Source: Gammaproteobacteria bacterium (GTDB lineage: Bacteria; Pseudomonadota; Gammaproteobacteria; Burkholderiales; Thiobacillaceae). Taken from it: a DNA stretch of 64,000 bases. The notes under the pieces are model-generated. The model did no database searches, was not told the DNA's origin, and saw only the letters and a program-made list of their open reading frames with translations. The position numbers and the translations under genes were made by a program. The stretch spans positions 62,001 to 126,000 of the forward strand of contig JAHJNN010000018.1 in the NCBI GenBank assembly GCA_018820765.1. Direction: 5' to 3'. Positions 1-7,899 of the stretch are shown here, piece after piece. Position 1 is the stretch's first letter. Each line of letters opens with the position of its first letter.

Positions 1-687
1 CGGGTGCTCGCGTGTCCTGAGTTCCTTGTAGTCCCCAATGAACACCTGCTCGATGAAATCGCTGAAAAATCGGCGGACGTACTGGGTGGTGGTTTCTTCC
101 GTCCCGAGTGCGCTCATCAGGTCGCGGACGTTCGTACCGGTATTTCGGATATGTTCGAGCAGGTTTCTCGCCTGGTCGGCCGCCTCGGAAAGCGAGTCGC
201 CGCCGGCCCCTTCCATCACCAGCTTCAGGTTGGCTTCGATGGAACGAACTTTGCCCGCCACGTAGATCGGCCCGGTTTCCGCGAAATTGATGAGCTGCCC
301 CAGGAACTGGTTGACCGTCGGGGTCATGGAAACCCGCTTATCGACGCCATGGCGGTCCAGCCGCAGCCACCCGCAATCATGCAGCCGGTTGAAGATGGTG
401 ATGGCGCGGATGTTGAGGGGCGTTTCGGGCGTGGCGCCATCCTCGTCGATCCAGGAATCGTGGATGACAAGTTCGGCCTCGATGTCCTGGGTGATGTCCC
501 GAGTTGTGAATCCGTGGCTGGGTGGCAAGGGGGCATCCGGGCCGAAGCGCCTGTCGTAAAGCGCGCACAGGATTCCCCAGTAGATCTGCTTGTTGAGCGA
601 GGCCAGCGGCGCAAATAGCCGCTCGGGCAGCCGCGTGAACAGAAGGGAGGCGGCAGCGCCGCCAGCGCCTAGCGGTTGAAAAGCCAC
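1..687 (-). CDS. jetA: Wadjet protein JetA, 5' part only (runs off left edge)
   Basis: The reading frame is open for 229 codons from a GTG at 687 to the window edge. It starts with a perfect GGAGGT (694-699) spaced 6 nt, inside the end of the upstream regulator gene. The N-terminus has the LPERLFAPLASLNKQIYWGI-type opening typical of JetA, the MukF-like kleisin partner of the Wadjet SMC complex JetABCD, which cleaves circular plasmid DNA. A helical stretch with an RNLLEHI segment follows. jetB, jetC and jetD would lie to the left, outside the window. The assignment is by remembered family resemblance; the missing C-terminus and partners would confirm it. Confidence 0.75.
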   Translation of the reverse strand, partial: MAFQPLGAGGAAASLLFTRLPERLFAPLASLNKQIYWGILCALYDRRFGPDAPLPPSHGFTTRDITQDIEAELVIHDSWIDEDGATPETPLNIRAITIFNRLHDCGWLRLDRHGVDKRVSMTPTVNQFLGQLINFAETGPIYVAGKVRSIEANLKLVMEGAGGDSLSEAADQARNLLEHIRNTGTNVRDLMSALGTEETTTQYVRRFFSDFIEQVFIGDYKELRTREHP

Positions 688-1535
688 TTGGACACCTCCC
701 GTGCGTTTTCAACAGCGATCAGATACTCGGGCGCATGCTGGATCTTCGTGTCCATCGCAGCGTGTAGGTCCTGAATGAAATAGGGGACCAGCGCCGCGCG
801 GCAGGTTTCCACGCGACTCGCTGTCCCGTTGAAGTATTCGGCCTGGATCACTCGGGCCTGCGCCGGAGAGAGTTCAGGGTGGGCGACCAGGCGAACCTTG
901 ACCTTGGTGTTCCAGTCGGGGTCATCGAACCGGCTGCGATCCGCGAGACGCGCCAAAGGCTTCACTTCGAGGATTCGCCCCAGTGCGTAATCGCGGAATT
1001 CCTGGTGGGCTTCGCTGTAGGCGCGCACATGCCACCTGCGGCCGGCGAGAACCAGGCTGTGCGGATAGATCGTGCGACGATGCGGAGTCGGTTCGCTCAT
1101 CGACATGTATTCGATTTCGACGGCCTTTCCTTGCCTGATCGCGTTTCCGGTGCTGGCGAATATCTTGGGTGCCGGGGCGGTTATGCTTGGCGTCGCCGAC
1201 CAAGCCACCGAATCGCCATCTTCCACGGCCGACGCATAGGGAAGCCCGACCATGGACAGGTAACGGGAAAGCGATTCGGAAATGTCTGCCTGAGAGGCCT
1301 TGGCGTACCGCTTGTAGAAATCAGGTGTAGCGAAGTAGCTCCTGGCTTTGCTGTCCCATTGCATCCAGGTGGGATTCAGATCGCGGATTTCCTTGATCCA
1401 TTGGCTGGCCCGTGGCAAACCAATACCGAACAGCTCGCATACCCGCGAACGGTAAATACGCCCTTCCCAAACCAGCAAAAGCTCCAGAAGGGTAAGGCGT
1501 TGTTGCGGGCTGTCGTTCCGTTGGTCCATGTACAT
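669..1535 (-). CDS. WYL-domain transcriptional regulator (CapW/BrxR-like)
   Basis: A 288-aa protein with an N-terminal winged helix-turn-helix (residues about 12-65), a WYL domain in the middle (VEIEYMSM, then RRWHVRAYSEAHQEFRDYALGRI around residues 135-190) and a C-terminal WCX-like region. Proteins of this build repress defence operons and are thought to sense a ligand through the WYL domain. Its last codons overlap the jetA start, so the two are translationally coupled and the regulator probably controls both itself and Wadjet. A perfect inverted repeat lies 5 bp upstream of the start. ATG codons at 1535 and 1529 are both possible; GGAA lies just upstream. Confidence 0.85.
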   Translation of the reverse strand: MYMDQRNDSPQQRLTLLELLLVWEGRIYRSRVCELFGIGLPRASQWIKEIRDLNPTWMQWDSKARSYFATPDFYKRYAKASQADISESLSRYLSMVGLPYASAVEDGDSVAWSATPSITAPAPKIFASTGNAIRQGKAVEIEYMSMSEPTPHRRTIYPHSLVLAGRRWHVRAYSEAHQEFRDYALGRILEVKPLARLADRSRFDDPDWNTKVKVRLVAHPELSPAQARVIQAEYFNGTASRVETCRAALVPYFIQDLHAAMDTKIQHAPEYLIAVENAREVSKWLFNR

Positions 1536-1540
1536 TTCCG

Positions 1541-1580
1541 TATGTTATAGAAAAATATAACATATAAATTCTTATAACAT
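1541..1580 (-). promoter_or_regulatory. Probable operator of the WYL regulator
   Basis: TATGTTATA (1541-1549) and TATAACATA (1556-1564) form a perfect 9-bp inverted repeat with a 6-bp spacer, only 5 bp upstream of the regulator's first ATG. A third half-site TATAACAT follows at 1573-1580. The very AT-rich stretch stands out from its GC-rich surroundings and would overlap promoter elements. Autoregulation is inferred from position and symmetry. Confidence 0.65.
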
Positions 1581-1595
1581 GGACCTTGCAGCTAA

Positions 1596-1760
1596 AAACC
1601 CCTGGCCAGCCAACACTGTAACCAGGGGTTTGCCCTACCCTGCGTCCCGTGGGCACTCCAAGCCCACGTGCACCGCGTTGGCACCGACGACCGGCCAATC
1701 AGTGCACGCGAATGACGGCAACGGGTCCAGGGTAACCGGCGCCATGCTGGATTTCATCGC
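1596..1760. repeat. Intergenic hairpins and left copy of a dispersed repeat
   Basis: AAACCCCTGG (1596-1605) pairs with CCAGGGGTTT (1622-1631). A short GTGGGC/GCCCAC hairpin follows. Positions 1683-1701 and 1703-1727 match, in inverted orientation, 47315-47333 (18 of 19) and 47285-47309 (25 of 25). In both places the block lies next to a palindrome. No convincing gene is seen; the open frame across this region has no homology that I recognise. Confidence 0.6.
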
Positions 1761-1808
1761 GTTTTTACACAGCCAGGGTCGAAAGCAGTCCGACGACCCG
1801 AATGTGAC

Positions 1809-2318
1809 CTACTTCCTACGAGCCTTCCTCCATTCCCACGGAGGTACTGGCTCAAGATCCGTCCATAGGCCGACTCTGCCGGATCTAGCCGATCCCTCGG
1901 CAGCGTTGTAGCTCAATCGGTCATCGAGGCGCTGCTCGTTCTGGTATTTCTTGTAGTGCCACCCGCAGCCGCGCCGGACTTGTTCCAGGTTCACGTCCTG
2001 GCCGTCCACCAGCACCTTGCCAATTACTCGGCCATACCTATCCAATTTGGTTGGCTCGACAGCCGCCACACGATCATAGGCAAGGTCTGACAAGCTCTTT
2101 TTGCAGACTTGGCCGAATGGCTGGCCCTTCTCTGGACTATCTATCCCGGCCAATCGGATTTTGTGCTGGGTGTTGGTTGCATCCAGCAGGGTGAGTGTGT
2201 CGCCATCAGCAATGCCCACGACACGGCCCACGAGTGTGTCTGCGCAGGCCGTGACGGCCAGTAGGCTAAGCGCAATAGCAACGAGGCCTGGGGCTAGGTT
2301 AAAGTTGCTCTTCCTCAT
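1809..2318 (-). CDS. Secreted thermonuclease-like protein (SNase family)
   Basis: The start at 2318 gives a clean signal peptide (MRKS, then a hydrophobic stretch ending in TACA); an in-frame ATG at 2336 is the alternative. The mature part is a staphylococcal-nuclease fold: GDTLTL, IRLAGIDSPEKGQPFG (arginine and glutamate of the active site) and DRYGR (second arginine), followed by W/Y-rich C-terminal segments. It would hydrolyse DNA or RNA in the periplasm or outside the cell, Ca2+-dependent in the family. Length (169 aa) is normal for small SNase-like proteins. Its 5' end nearly abuts the divergent gene at 2335. Confidence 0.85.
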   Translation of the reverse strand: MRKSNFNLAPGLVAIALSLLAVTACADTLVGRVVGIADGDTLTLLDATNTQHKIRLAGIDSPEKGQPFGQVCKKSLSDLAYDRVAAVEPTKLDRYGRVIGKVLVDGQDVNLEQVRRGCGWHYKKYQNEQRLDDRLSYNAAEGSARSGRVGLWTDLEPVPPWEWRKARRK

Positions 2319-2334
2319 CACTGGACAGCGCTCC

Positions 2335-2613
2335 ATGGCTGATCTATCGGGTTTCCAACAATACTACAGGCTGGCAGACGCGCTAATCGAAGGTGCTACC
2401 AAGGGAGACCTTGCAGAGTGCGCTAGGTTACTTGCCTTGAACCTTGCGCACTACCAAGGGAAATTCGGGGTGGTGCCTTTGGTGGATACTCTGGCTGACC
2501 TAGGTGCATCTGAAACTAACGATGAACAAGCTGTATTGCTCAGGGACGGCATGGAAATTCTTGTGGGTGTGCTTGGTAGTGTCATGAGTGGGCTAGGTGA
2601 GGAGAAGCACTAG
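2335..2613 (+). CDS. Small conserved hypothetical protein upstream of an XRE regulator remnant
   Basis: A 92-aa acidic, helical protein starting MADLSGFQQYYRLADALIEG. No known domain recognised. It ends 3 nt before the start of the truncated XRE regulator and supplies that gene's GAGGAG ribosome site, so the two were an operon. The start lies 17 bp from the likely start of the divergent nuclease, an unusually tight arrangement that leaves no room for ordinary promoters on both sides. Confidence 0.6.
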   Translation: MADLSGFQQYYRLADALIEGATKGDLAECARLLALNLAHYQGKFGVVPLVDTLADLGASETNDEQAVLLRDGMEILVGVLGSVMSGLGEEKH

Positions 2614-2616
2614 AAC

Positions 2617-2712
2617 ATGATGTCGTCATTTTCCGAGAGGGTAAGGACGGAGCGTGAACGGGCGGGTCTGAGCCAGACACGACTTGCCCGGATGTGCAAT
2701 CTTTCAGGCCCC
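2617..2712 (+). pseudogene. XRE-family regulator, truncated after about 30 codons
   Basis: After GAGGAG the frame encodes an XRE-type helix-turn-helix start (FSERVRTERERAGLSQTRLA) that stops resembling the family at about 2706-2712, in the middle of the HTH. From there the bases belong, on the other strand, to the start of an AbiEii-type toxin gene. The remaining open frame to 2919 is antisense to the DUF6088 gene. It reads as a deletion scar. Confidence 0.7.
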
Positions 2713-2774
2713 AGGAACAGGCCGCGACGATCCTCGGGAGAGGCGGCGATGATAAGAAGAAAGCCGGCGTTCAC
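2709..2774 (-). pseudogene. AbiEii-type toxin, only the first 22 codons left
   Basis: A GTG at 2774 overlaps the DUF6088 stop as GTGA, the usual coupling of AbiEi/AbiEii pairs. The 22 codons encode VNAGFLLIIAASPEDRRGLF, like the N-terminus of nucleotidyltransferase toxins of the AbiEii family. Homology ends abruptly at about 2709, where XRE regulator sequence begins on the opposite strand. The toxin is therefore lost while its antitoxin gene is intact. Confidence 0.6.
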
Positions 2775-3448
2775 GGTGAAGCCTTGGTGGTTGCCTGTTC
2801 GGAACGGGCAAGCAGATCGCGCATCCACTGTTGCATCCACGACGGCACAGTGTGTAAACCGGATCGCAGATCATCACGAATCGCGCTTCCCTGGCTGGAG
2901 TCCTGCAGTAACCGAATGAGCTTGGCTTGAATCGCATCCTGATCGACCTGGGTACCAGCCTTCAGACCTTCGCGCAGCCAGTACAGGGCTTGCACTACCC
3001 GCATGGCTGGACGTCCACCCCAGTAGAGTTTGCTTGGCGCCGTCAGTTTGAACTGAAGGGTCAATTTGCCCAACTGGATCGGTCGCAGCCGACCATCCGT
3101 ATGTACGACGACCTGCCCCGGCACCGTATAGATCAGGCCCAGATCGTTGGCGGCGGTCAACCCGTCGATCAATACGCGCACCTGGTCGCGGCGACCGACG
3201 GCATCGATCACGCTGCGATAATCTGGGGCGGTTGGCTGGCCGGTGAGGGAATTCATCCGGGGCTGGTCGTACAGTCCTCGGTCGATGCGACGCAGATCAT
3301 TGCTGGCGACCATGCGCTGGAGCGTTTTGTCCACCGCGTCGCGTCTACCCAGGTCGAGAAAATCCACCGGCGTCCACACTTTGGCTGCTGGGGCCTGGTT
3401 GATACGTTGCATCACCTGCGATTTGATGACTGGCGTCGGCTTGAGCAT
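2771..3448 (-). CDS. DUF6088 / AbiEi-like antitoxin
   Basis: A 225-aa protein with an N-terminal winged-helix segment (residues about 10-65, including DLRRIDRGLYDQPRM) and a C-terminal domain typical of DUF6088 proteins, the antitoxin half of type IV AbiE-like systems. These bind their own promoter and counteract a GTP-dependent nucleotidyltransferase toxin. AGGAG precedes the ATG. The partner toxin downstream is reduced to a stub, so this is an orphan antitoxin. It could protect against an incoming AbiE toxin or simply be a leftover. Confidence 0.8.
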   Translation of the reverse strand: MLKPTPVIKSQVMQRINQAPAAKVWTPVDFLDLGRRDAVDKTLQRMVASNDLRRIDRGLYDQPRMNSLTGQPTAPDYRSVIDAVGRRDQVRVLIDGLTAANDLGLIYTVPGQVVVHTDGRLRPIQLGKLTLQFKLTAPSKLYWGGRPAMRVVQALYWLREGLKAGTQVDQDAIQAKLIRLLQDSSQGSAIRDDLRSGLHTVPSWMQQWMRDLLARSEQATTKASP

Positions 3449-3460
3449 GACGGGCTCCTT

Positions 3461-3488
3461 GTCCGATAACTATATACACATTTCGGAC
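3461..3488 (-). promoter_or_regulatory. Inverted repeat upstream of the AbiEi-like antitoxin
   Basis: GTCCGA (3461-3466) and TCGGAC (3483-3488) flank an AT-rich spacer, 13 bp upstream of the antitoxin ATG. AbiEi proteins repress their promoters through inverted repeats, so this is a likely autoregulatory operator. Confidence 0.55.
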
Positions 3489-3836
3489 AGTCGCAAGACC
3501 AGGAATGACTGAACAAGCAGGAAGGCAAGTCGGCAGAAGAAGCCCACCTAATGGCTAGCGACAACGGCCGTTGAAGGTGGACGTCATAAGGCACGAAGTC
3601 TCATACCACCCTGCTCATCAAGCTGGGACTGGCGTGCCATTATAAAAAGAACGAAAATGTTGAGGATCGCGAAGTTTATACGCGATCAGGACTCGATTCA
3701 TGAATGATCAAGCGAAGGCTGTGGTCTGACTTGAATCTAATCCCGCCATGGGAGTGGCGGAGAAAATAATAAGCTGAATAAGTACCCCTTGCAGTTGCGG
3801 AGCCGAAGGGATTAAAACAAGAAAGGCGAAAAAAAC
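3489..3836. other. Intergenic stretch without recognised gene
   Basis: Between the divergent antitoxin and recombinase genes I see no gene, tRNA or clear terminator. It presumably holds the recombinase promoter. A GAAAGG just before 3837 is the likely ribosome site. Confidence 0.5.
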
Positions 3837-4814
3837 ATGGGTTCCGCACCCTCTAAATGCCTGCCCGCATACATGGAGCAGTTCTGCAATGATCTATGGC
3901 TTAGCCATGGCCTCGCAGACAAAACAATCGCGGCCTACCGGGCCGATCTAATCGGTTTCTCATCATGGTTGTCGGGGCATAACGGAAAGACGCTACTCCA
4001 GGCGCAGATCCTGGATATTGATGAATGGCTGGCAAGCCTGCTTGAGAGAAAGATCAGCCCTCGAAGCGTCGCTCGCTATTCAGCTTCGCTGCGGCGTTTT
4101 TACCGATATCTCGCGTCCAGCGGGTTGGTCCCACAAGACCCGACCGTGCCGCTTGGCAAGATCAAAATACCGCTCCGTCTCCCGAACACTCCGACGCAGG
4201 ATGAGGTTGCCACACTGCTCGATATTACTGAACTCAATTCTCATAGTGGTCTGCGCGACAAAGCCATACTCGAATTGCTTTATGCAACCGGTTTGCGGGC
4301 TGCGGAGCTGGCAAGCATCAGGATTGGCGACATTGATTTCAGGACCCGCGTGATTCGTGTTTGCGGAAAAGGAAACCGGGAGCGGCTCGTGGTGTTTGGA
4401 GAGGAGGCTTCATTCTGGCTCGATCTTTATCTGAGTAGGTCAAGACCCGCCCTGAGACGGGACTACCTTTGCAATCATGTGTTCCTCTCGGTTCGTGGGA
4501 AGAAAATAAGCACGGGCACTCTCCGCCTGGTGGTGAAGAAGCACGCCTCAAACAACGGGATCGAAAGACCCCTCAGTACTCACAGCCTTCGGCACGCCTT
4601 TGCCACGCACTTATTGGACGCTGGAGCCGATTTGCGTGTGATCCAGGAACTGTTGGGGCATGCGTGCATCAGTACAACCCAGATATACACATTCGTTGCA
4701 ACCAAGCGGTTAGTAACGCTGCATTCCAGGTTCCACCCGAGAAACGAGGACAACGCTGGATTGCAGGCAGGCAGTAACCATCGCACCAGGTTTCGGTCAA
4801 CGGATCCGCGATGA
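3837..4814 (+). CDS. Tyrosine recombinase, XerC/XerD-like
   Basis: A 325-aa protein with an N-terminal SAM-like core-binding domain (residues 12-95) and a complete catalytic domain: R154 (ATGLRAAEL), K178 (GKGN), H249 and R252 (HSLRH), H275 (LLGH) and the nucleophile Y284 (TTQIYT). This is strand-exchange chemistry for site-specific integration or excision. It ends about 25 residues beyond the usual XerD HPR-type terminus. It faces the BREX operon and could move the adjacent defence block or be a leftover ICE integrase. A second ATG lies at codon 13. Confidence 0.9.
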   Translation: MGSAPSKCLPAYMEQFCNDLWLSHGLADKTIAAYRADLIGFSSWLSGHNGKTLLQAQILDIDEWLASLLERKISPRSVARYSASLRRFYRYLASSGLVPQDPTVPLGKIKIPLRLPNTPTQDEVATLLDITELNSHSGLRDKAILELLYATGLRAAELASIRIGDIDFRTRVIRVCGKGNRERLVVFGEEASFWLDLYLSRSRPALRRDYLCNHVFLSVRGKKISTGTLRLVVKKHASNNGIERPLSTHSLRHAFATHLLDAGADLRVIQELLGHACISTTQIYTFVATKRLVTLHSRFHPRNEDNAGLQAGSNHRTRFRSTDPR

Positions 4815-5176
4815 GGGGCCTTGGTGGATTTTTCGAGTCGATTTGAGTGCAACTGAAAAATCCCAGACATGAATGAGCAGGACGCGCCAATCTGCTGGAG
4901 TGTACGAGGAATAATGCCAAGGCCTCCGGATGTTAAGCTTGGCAAAAATGAAGGCCTGCGCTGACGCAGCCCCATCTCTTGAGATTCCTTCCCACCATGA
5001 CGAAGCCGTCGACGATGAAGCTGGTGCTTGTGGTATCGGAGCGGGCAATAAATAAGTTAATTGATCTACCCTGCTTGAGAGCGCTGCGCATGGTCGTGAT
5101 GAACGCCATCGCTCGATCCAACGAGTCAGTTTTTAAGTGCGCCGGCGTTATCTCTCTTCGTTTTTATGGAATGTTT
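4815..5176. other. Intergenic stretch between convergent recombinase and brxA
   Basis: No recognised gene. A minus-strand frame at 4933-5121 (62 codons) follows brxA without a ribosome site and resembles nothing I know. No attachment-site repeat was identified. Confidence 0.4.
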
Positions 5177-5908
5177 TCAAATGGGTCCGAGCAGCGCGAC
5201 AAATTGGTTACTCGGTCCTTCCGAACGGAGTTCCAAACTCGGACTGTTCGATGCCACGTAGGCCAGGGGCCGCGTTAAGCTAAACGGGAACAGCACCGGC
5301 AGCGACTGCAGGCTGGGGACCGAAACTGGCTTCCCAACGTAGCGGATGGCGGCTTCGATGAGCCACGCAGTAAGTTCGTCGTTATCGATCGACGCGGGCA
5401 CGAGCCGAACGACCCGCTTGCCCTTGTCCACCCGCTCTATGGCACCCCAACCCGCCTGTGACTGCAGGACCATGTTGGTCATGCGATACGTGCCTTCGCG
5501 TTCGCCGTATATCTCACTCATCCGCCGGTGGATCTCTGCCGAAGTGCAGTCACCCTGCAATGCTGACAAGCGGCCTACCAGCTCAGCCACTCTTCCAAAG
5601 AATGGATACGTCGCGATGCTCATACCCCAGTTGAGTGCCGACACAGGCACTTCTGGATTCGTCTTGAAAATATTGGTGCCACGATCGGCGAACTCGACAA
5701 GCTCTGCGCGTGGCTCAAGCCAGAGCCGATTCAATACAGTGCGAGTCTTCTTTCTGGCTGCTACGCCAAGGCCGGCTGCATCGAGCAGTTCATTCAGCTC
5801 ATCGAGGCTGGAAGTTCCAGCACGAACCTTCAGCGCGGCCGTTGCCCATTCAAGCTGAATGAACCGGTCAAATCCAATTTTTGGGGCGGTTGAATGCATC
5901 CAGTTCAA
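5177..5908 (-). CDS. brxA: BREX type 3 protein BrxA
   Basis: The last gene of the BREX operon, coupled to pglZ by a TTGA overlap (TTG start at 5908; ATG at 5899 is an alternative). The 243-aa helical protein has a SLDELNELLDAAGL segment near the N-terminus and a winged-helix-like middle (EIHRRMSEIYGEREGTYRMT). It fits BrxA (DUF1819), a DNA-binding, NusB-like accessory subunit of BREX. The call leans on gene order (type 3: brxF, brxC, pglXI, brxHII, pglZ, brxA) as much as on sequence. Confidence 0.75.
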   Translation of the reverse strand: MNWMHSTAPKIGFDRFIQLEWATAALKVRAGTSSLDELNELLDAAGLGVAARKKTRTVLNRLWLEPRAELVEFADRGTNIFKTNPEVPVSALNWGMSIATYPFFGRVAELVGRLSALQGDCTSAEIHRRMSEIYGEREGTYRMTNMVLQSQAGWGAIERVDKGKRVVRLVPASIDNDELTAWLIEAAIRYVGKPVSVPSLQSLPVLFPFSLTRPLAYVASNSPSLELRSEGPSNQFVALLGPI

Positions 5909-7899
5909 TTCACATAACGTACTTTTACAAAGGGCACGATCAGCTCTTCCACAGAGATCCCGCCATGAACGACAAGCTGTTCCCCTTGCGTTACAAAGGC
6001 TGTTCGCGCACCCGCGAATAACGGCATGAAGTTAGCCGGAAGCCCAGCGATCTCCAACTTTATTGCACCCGGGCACGCCACGGATGACTCAGACAGCAGA
6101 ACTTCGCTGCGATAGGCCCTGACGCGCTCACCGCGCGTCTCTGCAATCACACCCTGGCTTGGCCGCCCCACTCCGACCGCTTCCACATTGCCGTGGTCAG
6201 CCGTCAGATAGACGTGGTATCCATTGTTGAGAAGCTGGGCAAACAAGCGGTCGACAAACCCGGATTCGCACCAGCTGCTGATCTGGTTAGCAATGCCGCG
6301 CTTGCCGAGAATTGCGCCGTGCACGATCTCGTCCACGGTATCCACCACCAGACCTGCCACCTTGATGGCCGGATTGGACAGTGCGGTTTCCAGCTCCTCA
6401 AGCTGATCGACGCGCTTGATGCCCTTGCGGTACATCACCTCGTTGGCTCTCAGTCCCTGGTCTTGCCAGAAACGCGTCCATTGGGATGACTCCTGCGCCG
6501 TCGTCTCAATTGAGTCGGCAAACTCTCGGGGCTTGAGCCCGGAAAACAATGCCTGGCGCGAAACAGATGTCAGTGTCGGCAGCCATGCGAAGCACGCACC
6601 TTCCACAAAATCGACCTTTGGCGAGTGCTTAGCGACATGCTCACGGATCTGAACCCACTGGTCAACCGCCAGCCCGTCGAATACCAGAAGCGCCACCTTT
6701 TCTTCGCCGTCAATCCGGCGCATGGAAAGAAATCGGGGCACGTGGTGGACCATGACGGGCCCCTTCGCAACTGGCAGCGAAGGCAGATCAGCATAGTGTT
6801 TCGCCACCCATTCGAGAAGACGTTCGTCCGTAAGTCGCTGCAATTCCTCGACGTTGCCGCGAATGCCGTCCGCCCGCACCGCATCCAGTCCATGGAAACG
6901 CGCCAGAATTTCGCCGAAGCGACGCGCCAGCTGACTCCAATCGCGGTGGGAGGATTCCAGGGTAGGCAAACTGTCGAGCAAGCTCTTGATCCCCTCCAGC
7001 ACCAGGTTCCGCAAAGCAGCCGGATCTTGAACGATACCCACTTTCGCCCATTCTGGAATGCCTACCGGCACGCCGTGGATCGACAGGGGATGCAGCGTGC
7101 CATCAAGGAACATCGAGTCGACAATCACCCGCACATCGGGGTGGTCAAACGGTACTTCGATCTTCGTAATCCTGTCCGCTGGTAGCGATTCGCTCACGCG
7201 ATACCCGGTTACTCCGATGCTCTCCATGTACCGATACCACGCGTCCTGCACGATGCGCAGCATTGTGCTCTTGGAGGCAAAAAGCTCCGCGATAGGCAGC
7301 CCCTTGAAGGCATCCCGTTCGCCGAGAACCTGTGCCACGTGCGCAGCCAGAACGGGTGGCAGGCCTGCATCACGGTAATGCAAGCGAAGCAACTCGCGCC
7401 ACAGGTCCTCCGGCCGCGACATCAGGTGCGGACCAAGGCGGAATATGTGGGTCAGGACAAACTCTTTCGTTGCTGCTTCACCAAGGGACTGAGAAGCATG
7501 CCGAGACTGCGCCTCAAACAATGCCTCCAGATGTTCAACACCGATCTGCCGGACAACACCGTAACTAAGCTTGGGAAACAGATTTGCCAGGCTCAGGGGA
7601 ACGATTCGTGCCTGGCGAAGATAGTCCCACGGCAACTCTCCCGTTTCTGAAGAGCGCAAATGCAGTACCAGTGCACGGGCGGGACCTTGTTCGTTTTTAT
7701 CCCACGCCTCCCGGTAGCGCTCCTCGTACTCCGCCCGAAATACCACTGAGTCTTCAAATGGCAATACTTCAAACCCGCGCTCACGTAGGAGCGACAGGAT
7801 CTGTTCATCCAGCAGGACACCATCCGGGTCGGCAGCCACCCACAGCCGTGCCAGGTCGGACGGAAACTCGCTGAGAATACGATCAATCCACAGAATCAT
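5905..7899 (-). CDS. pglZ: BREX type 3 phosphatase-like protein PglZ
   Basis: A 664-aa protein of the alkaline-phosphatase superfamily. Metal-site signatures are present: VALLVFDGL (D408), a TLTS stretch near residue 442, VVDTVDEIVHG (D520, D523, H527) and LTADHGN (D568, H569). PglZ is the hallmark of BREX and is needed for both methylation and phage exclusion; its substrate is not settled. It starts in an ATGA overlap with brxHII. The N-terminal 400 residues are the type-3-specific region. Confidence 0.92.
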   Translation of the reverse strand: MILWIDRILSEFPSDLARLWVAADPDGVLLDEQILSLLRERGFEVLPFEDSVVFRAEYEERYREAWDKNEQGPARALVLHLRSSETGELPWDYLRQARIVPLSLANLFPKLSYGVVRQIGVEHLEALFEAQSRHASQSLGEAATKEFVLTHIFRLGPHLMSRPEDLWRELLRLHYRDAGLPPVLAAHVAQVLGERDAFKGLPIAELFASKSTMLRIVQDAWYRYMESIGVTGYRVSESLPADRITKIEVPFDHPDVRVIVDSMFLDGTLHPLSIHGVPVGIPEWAKVGIVQDPAALRNLVLEGIKSLLDSLPTLESSHRDWSQLARRFGEILARFHGLDAVRADGIRGNVEELQRLTDERLLEWVAKHYADLPSLPVAKGPVMVHHVPRFLSMRRIDGEEKVALLVFDGLAVDQWVQIREHVAKHSPKVDFVEGACFAWLPTLTSVSRQALFSGLKPREFADSIETTAQESSQWTRFWQDQGLRANEVMYRKGIKRVDQLEELETALSNPAIKVAGLVVDTVDEIVHGAILGKRGIANQISSWCESGFVDRLFAQLLNNGYHVYLTADHGNVEAVGVGRPSQGVIAETRGERVRAYRSEVLLSESSVACPGAIKLEIAGLPANFMPLFAGARTAFVTQGEQLVVHGGISVEELIVPFVKVRYVN

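Noticed and set aside
4-618. A 204-codon plus-strand frame at the left edge
   Set aside because: The minus strand encodes a JetA-like protein with a perfect Shine-Dalgarno site over the same bases.
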